Source: Xenoacremonium recifei (lineage: Eukaryota > Ascomycota > Sordariomycetes > Hypocreales > Nectriaceae). Taken from it: a stretch of 64,000 bases of DNA. Shown piece by piece: positions 56,345-64,000 of the stretch; position 1 is the stretch's first letter, and each line of letters begins with the position of its first letter. The notes beneath the pieces were generated by a model. The model was not told the origin of the DNA, did no database searches, and saw nothing but the letters and a program-made list of their open reading frames with translations. The stretch spans positions 744,001 through 808,000 of the forward strand of contig WOFQ01000005.1 in the NCBI GenBank assembly GCA_012184525.1. The letters run 5' to 3'. The translations under genes were made by a program, and so were the position numbers.

Positions 56345-58468
56345 CTAGCCCCTGACAAACACCGGCATTGACTCTAGCGGACAAGCGACCTCAACCTCTT
56401 GGCCTCCATCATACTCGGCATCCCCGGAGAAGGACTTCCACTTAGCACCGCTCTCAAGACGCGGTAAGTATACGGTCATTAATCTTTTCCCCGGTTCCAG
56501 CACGGGGCAGCACAAATACTTGTCACCGTACATGTACTGCTCAACAATCTTCCACGCCCTCTGTTCATGAGGGAACACGTAGAAGACCGGTCTCATCACT
56601 GGGGTGCCCTTTTCATGGGCTTGCTTCATCAGCCCCCGTGTATAGTCTCTCAGCTCCTCGCGGATTGACATATACGTCTTGCAAATCTCGTACACTTCCG
56701 GCCCATACGACCACACTTCGTTCGGTGCTCCAGAACAACACGTCGCGCCACCAGTAGTACCCTGCTGGGGTTGTCGAGGCTCTCGGTCGCCGTGTAGCCT
56801 CATGACGGGACAGAAAGTACCCCATTGGAACCAGCGTACAAAAAGCTCACGGAAGCCAGGGTCTGTCGGAATACCTCCATGAAAGCCGCCAATATCGGTG
56901 GTCCACCAAGGAAAACCCGAAATCCCCATGTTCAAACCTGCAGCGAGCTGATTTCGCAGGCTTGGCCAAGAAGATGCGATATCGCCACTCCATACTAACG
57001 CACCGTATTTCTGGCTGCCAGCCCAAGCACAACGCACAAGATTTACTATATTTTCCTGGCCCTCGCTCTGCATTCCTTCATAGAACGCCCTTGTATACTC
57101 ACGTGGGTAGATATTCCCTATGGCAAGATTCGAACCCAGATAGTACCGGTAATTATCGAAATCATATACTCGATATTCGGGTTCTGCTTCATCTAACCAG
57201 AAGGTCTTGATCCCTTTTGGAATAGTAATTTATCTTAGCTTTCGTCTATACAAAATTTCGAACTCCGGGGCTCACCTTTCGAGTAGTAATTCATCTTGGC
57301 CTTCTTCCATATATACTCTCGAGCTCCAGGATTTGTTGCGTCAAAATGAATTGTCGCTGCTTGGAAGTCGAGTCCCGTTCGTACGCCACGGTCGACACGA
57401 ATCAAGTAGCCGCGTTCAAGCATCTCTTCGAAATTCTCTGATTGCTTATCCACAGTCGGCCAAATAGAGACCATCAGCTCAATCTTCATATCTTGTAGCT
57501 CCTTGACCATAGCATCTGAAGATAGTATGTCAGTTTCATGTCTTCGTTGGATAGCGGCCATTGAAAGCAAATGCTAATCAACACTCACCTGGGTCAGGCC
57601 AATAGACAGGATCAAATTTCCAGTCACCTTGCTTGGGCCAGTGGAAGAAGTCGATCACGATAAGGTCGATAGGCAGGTTACGACGCTTATATTCTCGAGC
57701 AACTTCAAGAAGCTCTGTTTGGGTCTGATAACGGAGCTTGCACTGCCAAAAGCCAAGTCCGTATTCAGGCATCATGGGGACCTTTCCAGTAACTTCTGCA
57801 TAATTTTCCACAATCTCAGCTGGAGTATCCCCAGCAACTACCCAATAATCAAGGACTGTAGTTGAGTAAGCTTCGAAAGTCATGACATTCCTACCAAGTA
57901 TAGCGCGGCCAATAGACGGATTATTCCACAAGAACCCGTATCCTAGAGATGAAAGAGCAAATGGCACGCTTGCCTGAGAGTTGCGATGTGCGAGCTCTAA
58001 GTCGTGACCCTTAATATCCAGGTAGGGTTGCTGATACTGGCCCATGCCGAATATTTTTTCATCTGGATCAAGACTTTCAAACCGCGCAGTAAGGTGATAG
58101 TCACTACTTCCAAGGACCGGCTTGAATTCGCGACCCTCAACCTCGGTCGCGCTGCATTTTGGATGGAGGACGTCCCGGCGATTGCGCACGAATTCTTCAA
58201 GGATCAATCTGCCAGCGGAGTTCCAAACAGTCAAATTCCCGTGTTTAGTCAAGACAGCTTTGATCTTGCCATTGGTCAATGAGGCACTGTCGCCGGTGAT
58301 TGAGATGTCTGGTGTAATCGAAGTTACTTTCTGAAGAGCCCAATCCTCGGATGGCATGGTTGGCGACTTCGTGGCTCGCACACGGATTGCATTGGCACCC
58401 CAGGGCTCAATCCAAAGTTGCTCTCCATCATACTCGTACACGAGACGTTGCGGTTGTTGAGTCAGCAT
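56345..58468 (-). CDS. GH31 glycoside hydrolase (alpha-xylosidase/alpha-glucosidase type), intracellular
   Basis: Exons 58468-57589, 57515-57276 and 57213-56345 give about 662 aa. The GH31 barrel is intact: nucleophile D381 in KTFWLDEAEPE, acid/base D451 in LVWSGDIASSW, with VIDFFHW and GISGFPWWTTDIGGF nearby. The N-terminal beta domain has GMGQYQQPYLD. No signal peptide is present, so the enzyme acts in the cytosol on an imported sugar. The WLDEAEPE nucleophile loop and short N-terminal domain are nearer to bacterial-type alpha-xylosidase/transglucosidase GH31 than to secreted fungal alpha-glucosidases. The second intron uses an unusual AAAAG acceptor but is needed for frame. It is divergent from the GH39-like gene across a shared motif-rich promoter. 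Substrate is inferred. Confidence 0.9.
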
Positions 58469-58677
58469 CCTGGCCGTTTTGATGTTGTTCTTCGATTGGT
58501 GGAGGAAAGGAACTTGTTTCGAATAAGCAGTCGTGGCAACTGCTGTATTGGTATTTCACTTTTTGGTTGCAATTCTATCGCATGGAAGGAATCTGCATCG
58601 AGGGTCTGGTACAATGACCGGGGTCAAAATCGTACTGTAATGCTCATTGCTAAGTACACAGCGAGTCCCATCGGAGA

Positions 58678-58689
58678 CCCCACCGGAGC
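58678..58689 (+). promoter_or_regulatory. Cluster motif copy (CCCCACCGGAGC)
   Basis: Best match to the transporter-promoter site at 52675-52689, with 14 identical bases when flanks are included. Confidence 0.6.
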
Positions 58690-58718
58690 GCCATATACTT
58701 TGGAGCAGATCATCTCAC

Positions 58719-58731
58719 ACTCCGTCGGAGT
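58719..58731. promoter_or_regulatory. Palindrome ACTCCGTCGGAGT
   Basis: Perfect 6-1-6 inverted repeat made of two CGGAG half-sites facing outwards. It fits a dimeric zinc-cluster binding site. Confidence 0.6.
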
Positions 58732-58735
58732 CGAA

Positions 58736-58747
58736 CCCCATCGGAGC
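58736..58747 (+). promoter_or_regulatory. Cluster motif copy (CCCCATCGGAGC)
   Basis: Same core as the minus-strand copy at 52626-52640 in the transporter promoter. It lies five bases from the palindrome. Confidence 0.6.
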
Positions 58748-59073
58748 TTCAAGTTGCCCAACCCGCCGGGGACGGGTGTCAAAACACCCGATAAATCATG
58801 TACGAGGGTCTTAGTTGTCAGAACAAATCTGCTGAGCTTTCTAAACCTCCATCGGAGTGCAACGCTGATGATCTGCGCTGCTACCTTCCAGTAATTTTCC
58901 CCCGGGTGTTTCTCCACGAACCCCGGATTCTCCAGATGATGAGAGAGGGTCTCCTAAGAGTTATGAAAATGAATACACTGAATACAAACAAGGTATAAGA
59001 GCAATCGGTTTGCGGTCTGAGGCATGTAATTCGAACCGACCAGATAGCCAACTTTAATACAGCCCTCAGAACA

Positions 59074-60691
59074 ATGCAGTTCAGGAATTTGTTTCCCGCT
59101 ATATACACTGGCTTCTTAGCCCATAACCTTTGTGGTGCTGTCGCACAAGATCTTGCTCCTCGCGATGATTCTGTCACTGCCGTCGTGGATCTTGCAATTG
59201 GGCGTGGCAGTCCTCAACACCGCGCGGCCGGATTCATTTATGGAATCCCGGACACCCCCAACCAGGTGCCTGATCATTGGTATAATATTTGCTTGGATTG
59301 AGATGTCTCCTGAAAACAGCTATTAATCATGATCAATAGGTATGAAGACATGGGATTCAACTATGGTCGTGCAGGCGGAGCTCAACTCTCGGCACCCAGT
59401 CGAGGTTGGATATATGGCCTCGATGAGTATTACGGCCGATTGAACTCAACACTGTCCAATTACAACACCTGCCGAAAGTATGGAGCTAACTTTGTTCTAC
59501 TACCACACGATCTTTGGGGTACGTACCAGCGCTCCGGCAGTATCGATGCCAATCTTGCATTGGGCCAACCCCCCTTTACCCTTGTCATGGGTGTTGACTG
59601 AGAACAGGCACCGATGGCGCAAACGACACGACAATCTGGCCCGGCGACAACGGAGACTGGACGGATTATGACGCCTTTATCTCCCAGCTCATGTCGGACT
59701 TGAAGGCAAACAGCGCTTTGGACGGGCTCGTTTGGGATGTGTGGAATGAACCAGACATTTCTATTTTCTGGGAAAGGACCCAGCAGCAGTGGATTGACTT
59801 ATACATCCGCACCCATGGACTCATCAGGTAAGTTTACGTGAGGATACTACCTAAAATTCATCGGCTCATCTGTGCCAAAGGTCTGACCCTGGCTACGATG
59901 ACATTCTCATTAGCGGACCAACGCTGGCTTGGCGCCCTATGTCGAGCAACACCTGGTGGACCAACTGGTTGGCCCAGATTAGTGGTAATGATACTGTGCC
60001 TGATCAATATGCTTACCACCTGGAAGGCGCTTTGGATGCGGAGGATAACGACCTCCAGTACACCAATGCTTCTCTTCGTACTCTTCTACAAGAATACAAT
60101 CTCCCAGAACGCCAGATCAACATCAATGAGTATGCCGAGTTCAGTGAGCAATTACCGGCTGGCTACGTGTGGTGGATTAGCAGGATCGAGCGATATGATG
60201 CGATCGGACTGCTTGGGAACTGGCTGGGGGGCACCGCTCTTCACGATCTTTTCGCAAATCTCCTAACTAAAGCTTCGAACCCATGGGACTATTATGCCAC
60301 AGATTACGTTTCGGCTCCTGGCTATCAAGTGTATAAGTACTACAACCTGAACATGACTGGAGAACGAGTGAACACCACGGGCTCTAGTGACAGATGGTTC
60401 GACGTGTATGCTACCATGTCGGACCGTGTCAGAATTCTCGCTGGAGTCAAAATCAACACGGGAACGTGGGAGCTAACGGTCAACAATCTGGATGCCGCAG
60501 GCTACCCTGAGTCTGGAAATGTGACTATCGACACCTGGGGATTCGACGGCTCGTCGGTGTGGGACATAGTCTCGGCACCCAGCTACCGCAATCAGGTCGT
60601 GCACTCCTACTCTGGCAACTCTGTGACGTTTCCGATTTATCAGACAGATAACCATACGGCTTGGGCTTTTGAGTTTGACAATCTTTCATAG
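59074..60691 (+). CDS. Secreted GH39-like glycoside hydrolase (putative beta-xylosidase)
   Basis: Exons 59074-59279, 59340-59518, 59608-59827 and 59881-60691 give about 471 aa. A signal peptide of about 24 residues (hydrophobic core near IYTGFLAHNL) directs secretion. It is a clan GH-A barrel with acid/base E176 in VWDVWNEPD and nucleophile E285 in ININEYAEF, plus the early GFNYGRAGGAQL strand. Several N-glycosylation sequons occur (NST, NDT, NAS, NMT). Fungal proteins of this type are usually annotated GH39 beta-xylosidase, though few are characterised. A C-terminal beta domain follows the barrel (VRILAGVKINTGTWELTVNNL). It is divergent from the GH31 gene and shares its motif-rich promoter, so it probably trims the same polysaccharide outside the cell. 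Confidence 0.85.
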
Positions 60692-63163
60692 GAGGCTGCC
60701 CTTCTCCCGTCACAAGGCGGACCAAATGCAGCAGCAGCGCTGCCACAATTGCGTTCTTATCAATTCAATTCAGTTAGTTCAAATCAAAGTAACTTTCATG
60801 CAATTCAAATCAACTCGCATCGAGGATTCGGTTTACAAATAATAAAAAGAACCCTATCTCTGGTCGCCTATGATCAAGCTTAGAGTGTTTGAAAGGGGGC
60901 TTCATCGATTGGTATCATTACGCGTTCCTCACGATAGCACATTCACGGCCCAACCCTGGCCAGATGAAGATGGGAATTATTCTGGGACAGACGCAAGCGA
61001 GGACCCTATACCTTAAAATCATGATATAACTCATGGAGTTGGGATCTTTTATCGTCCATGAGCTGCAAAGTCATGAAGTCTGAGATAATACTCATGATAA
61101 GCGTCTGAACTCCCCTATGAATTTAGAAACCCTGAGGGGTCCTGAATACTATCTGTACAATGATGCTACTGATATTGCCTTCCATGATGCCGAGCCCTTA
61201 AAGTATCATAAATGGGCGTTGGATACAAACCCGGCGATGCTTGCGATTTATCATAGTGGCGCCAAGATTGAAGAGGTCGGTTGAGCTCAGCCATTTTCTC
61301 CGAGTTGCGTTACTCATACCTGATAATTATGTCACGCCTTCCATATATGGGGGTTAAGGTTACTGGCCTTGATTTGGCAACTTTGATGAATCGAGCTAGG
61401 ATAAAACAGGTTTCATGATACACTGAGACTGCTGTCCAATGCCTGCTTCGCTCTCGCCTACGACTTCCATCGCCCGTCTCTGCTTAATGCTCTAACCTTA
61501 GGATGGTCGGGATAATTGACGAGCGAGGCAGCGCTTCAATAGTCTGTGAAACAAGAAAGTTGACAGTGCGAAAAGAAGGTTCCGACAAGAGCAAGAAAGA
61601 CATCCCTAGATAGGAGAGATTGTATGTCTTAAGTTCTGATTGACAAGGCGGCACCCTTCAAAGACGCACCAGTCAGGGGTCTAGTTAATCACCTGATCAA
61701 TCAGTCAGGGAATACGAGGTCTGGAGTAACTTTGGAGGAGACGCACAGGTAGCGAACGGCAAAGCCTTTCCGACCGACCGAGTCATAACGGACGACCGAT
61801 GCCAACCGCCCTTGATTGTGGGAAAAAGAAGCTGTAAATTATCTGAACAACTGTGATATTGAAAGGGCTATTTTTGATCGGTTCGTCACAGCAGCACAGC
61901 CGCCAAGAGACGATCAGAAGCACCAAACCGTTTGCTGCCAACGCCCAAATCCCCTGTAACTCGTGACAGAAGGCCCAAGTCCCGCGTCCTCGAGTCCAGC
62001 CCGGCCCAATGTTTGCCGATTTAGCCTCGTGATGGGGGAGTGAAAACTGGAGACGCCCATGGCAAGGAGAAAATTGACCAGGATTCTTCCAAGATTAAGC
62101 CTCTTTGAGCCGTAGCCGTGGCCGTGCCGCCAATGGCGAGCTCAGGGATTTCTCCAGTTTTTATTTGCTCCTTTTTTATTTCCCTCGTTTGCTAGCCTGG
62201 CCGGCCTGGCCTTGTTCGTGTGAGGAGGAGAAGTCTGCCTGAGGTGACAGACACCTGCTCTTCGCGGAGGAGGAACTTGGGCCAGTGCGTGCGTGCAGTG
62301 ACCATCCTTCGGCTAGCGACTGGATCCTGCACTGACTGCACTGTACTGCACTTGATTGCCTTCCTTTCCCTCTCACCTCTTCCTCTCGTTCCCTCCAACC
62401 GCCCACCCCCCATCCATCAACCCTCTCGAGGTGAAGGACTTTCGTTCCCGACATTCGTTTTAGCAGGAGCCTCTTTTCGTTCTTCTCGGTGGATTTGTCG
62501 TGTTCGTTGCCGTGAAGAGCCCCCGTGCCGGAGATTGTTCATCACGCGAAGAGCCCCAGGAGAAGACGCACCATCAGCCCATCAACCCTCCGTCACTCGT
62601 TACACCCTTCGAGAACCTCGCAGCGTCGAGTCGAACAGACCATCGAATCCTCCCTAGGCTGTTCTCGAGACCCTTCGACAGACAGCTCCCTAGCTCATCG
62701 TGGTTGCGGAACCTGCCCACTCACAGCCTCGCCGCCGACCCTTCAGTGTCTCGCATTCTCCCCGCGCTACCGGCGATAGCCTCGCGCGTTGAAGAGACAA
62801 TCGACCCTCGCGACGATCCTCCTCATCGTCCCTCGCGGCCCGCATTCCAGCGCTCGTTCTCGATAAACACAGCCAGACTCCTTTGTCGCTGTGTGGGGTG
62901 ACAAACAGCTCGCTTCTTCCTCACTTCTTCTCGCACTCACTCGTCTCGTTCTGCGACGACAGTTCAGATACAAGACCTCGCTCGCTCTCTTGTTCTGCTG
63001 CACCGACTGGCCATTTCGAATATCACCATAATCTAATTCCCCCGACCTAATCTCGAGACGAACCGACCAGAGTCCGAATCAGATCATCGTCGTTCGCTCG
63101 CTCGTCGCCATAACGAATCGTATTTCACCACATCAACATAATTAATTCCTCCGACCTTTCATA
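60692..63163. other. Intergenic region and pyrimidine-rich leader
   Basis: About 2.5 kb. No gene is recognised from 60.7 to 62.2 kb. From about 62340 the plus strand becomes C/T-rich and leads into the glucanosyltransferase start, as in long fungal 5' UTRs. ORFs there (for example 62500-62901) look like leader sequence. Confidence 0.45.
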
Positions 63164-64000
63164 ATGTTGCGATCAATCGGCTTGGCCGCCGTCCTGGCTG
63201 CCAGCTCTGCGCTCGCTACCACCACCTGCTCTCTCGGCTCTCCTTGCCCTGAGAGTGCTCCTTGCTGCTCCCGTACGTTGTTCCAATTCTTTTCAACTTA
63301 CCGTCTTTCCCATGACAGATGCTAACGATGGATTTTCGCAGAGTACGGTGAATGCGGCGTTGGCGCATACTGCCTCGGTGGCTGTGATCCCCGAATGTCC
63401 TTCTCCCTGGATTCGTGTGTTCCTGCTCCCGTCTGCGAGTCCCGTGTCATGACCATGGACTCGCTCGATTCCGTAGTTGATATCGGTGACTACCTCGGTG
63501 ATGCGTCCAAGGCCGACTGGGTTTCCCAGGGCGACCCTCTTGTATATGATGACAATATCCTCCTGACCATGCCCAAGAACAGCGTTGGAACCGTCCTGTC
63601 GTCAACCGTGTACCTCTGGTACGGCAACGTCAAGGGCACCTTCAAGACCAGCCGAACGCAGGGTGTCATCACTGCCTTCATCCTGTTCTCCGATGTCAAG
63701 GACGAGATCGATCTCGAATTTGTGGGTGCCGACCTGGAAGTTGCTGAGACCAACTTTTTCTTCCAGGGCATGACTGTTGGTAAGTAGTGATTCGTCATGA
63801 CCAGTCTGACTTCGGACTGACTGTTTTTGCAGACGACAGCCCCGGCAATATCAGCGTGACGGACACCTTCGAGAACTACCACACCTACGAAATCCACTGG
63901 ACCCCTGATGTGATCGAGTGGTACGTCGACGGGAAGCTCGGCCAATCCAGGGAGAAGAAGGATTACTGGAACGAGACGACTCAGAACTGGGACTTCCCGC
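63164..64000 (+). CDS. CRH-family GH16 chitin-glucanosyltransferase (3' end outside window)
   Basis: Exons 63164-63272, 63342-63779 and 63833 onward, cut by the right edge. A signal peptide (MLRSIGLAAVLAASSALA) is followed by a cysteine-rich CBM18-like chitin-binding segment (CSLGSPCPESAPCCSQYGECG to about residue 60). The GH16 core then has YGNVKGTFKTSR and the catalytic DEIDLEF at residues 157-163 (E158 nucleophile, E162 acid/base). WTPDVIEWYVDGK follows. Crh1/Utr2 proteins cross-link chitin to beta-glucan in the cell wall and are usually GPI-anchored; the anchor region lies outside the window. The start is clear from the signal peptide. Both introns have standard borders and keep frame. 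Confidence 0.92.

Larger units (their letters stand above)
58469..59073. promoter_or_regulatory. Divergent GH31/GH39 promoter with clustered CGGAG sites
   Basis: A 605-bp region with five CGGAG-type sites between 58667 and 58857: CCCATCGGAG (58667-58676), CCCCACCGGAGC (58678-58689), a palindrome (58719-58731), CCCCATCGGAGC (58736-58747) and CTCCATCGGAG (58847-58857). The sites are about 200-400 bp from both start codons. Confidence 0.65.

Noticed and set aside
58724..58745. tRNA-like B-box on the minus strand (GGTTCGACTCC)
   Set aside because: The T-stem does not pair beyond two bases, no A-box or cloverleaf fits, and the bases belong to the CGGAG motif cluster.
1..64000. Transposons, CRISPR arrays, rRNA genes or viral insertions
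   Set aside because: I found no terminal repeats, transposase or reverse-transcriptase motifs, spaced repeats or rRNA-like sequence by eye.

Overview
This window is nuclear DNA from a filamentous ascomycete (Pezizomycotina, most likely a Sordariomycete). The evidence is the many short GT-AG introns of about 50-90 bp with CTAAC/CTGAC-like branch sites, fungal-specific families (Zn2Cys6 regulators, KRE2/MNT1 mannosyltransferase, CRH glucanosyltransferase, tannase-type feruloyl esterase, DUF4604), nuclear genes for mitochondrial proteins (COX4, uL15m), and widely spaced genes on both strands. The genus cannot be fixed from sequence alone. I placed splice sites by hand from GT-AG signals and reading frame; no transcript data were available.

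Layout. 0-6.7 kb: an ABCB-type multidrug transporter (minus, cut by the left edge) divergent from a Zn2Cys6 regulator; their shared promoter holds two copies of an 18-bp palindrome. 7.9-12.8 kb: an SBPase-like bisphosphatase, an HpcH/HpaI aldolase and an MDR-type oxidoreductase. 14.9-18.5 kb: a secreted feruloyl esterase/tannase convergent with an intronless oleate hydratase. 19.8-20.7 kb: an unrecognised gene with an in-frame TAG. 21.6-35 kb: a mostly housekeeping block with COX4, a DUF4604 protein, a KRE2/MNT1 mannosyltransferase, a metallophosphoesterase, an uncharacterised gene carrying one TGA, mitochondrial uL15m and an MVP1-type sorting nexin. 35.4-37.4 kb: a dihydroxy-acid dehydratase with an 8-nt microexon. 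38.7-48.6 kb: two divergent Myb-like genes separated by about 7.3 kb without recognisable genes. 50.8-60.7 kb: a sugar-utilisation cluster with a MAL-type sugar permease, a C2H2+Zn2Cys6 regulator, an intracellular GH31 enzyme and a secreted GH39-like enzyme. 63.2 kb to the right edge: the start of a CRH-family cell-wall glucanosyltransferase.

The most interesting system is the cluster at 50.8-60.7 kb. The permease promoter and the GH31/GH39 divergent promoter share a motif, 5'-CCCCA(T/C)CGGAG-3', found twice in the first and three times (plus two looser CTCCG/CGGAG copies) in the second. A 14-bp stretch is identical between the two promoters. I see no copy upstream of the regulator gene. This looks like a small pathway-specific regulon: extracellular trimming by the GH39-like enzyme, uptake by the permease, intracellular cleavage by the GH31 enzyme, under the linked regulator. 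An alpha-xyloside such as isoprimeverose from xyloglucan is my favoured substrate, but that is inference.

Second in interest are the ABC transporter/Zn2Cys6 pair with its repeated palindrome and the microexon that completes the Fe-S cysteine motif of the dehydratase.
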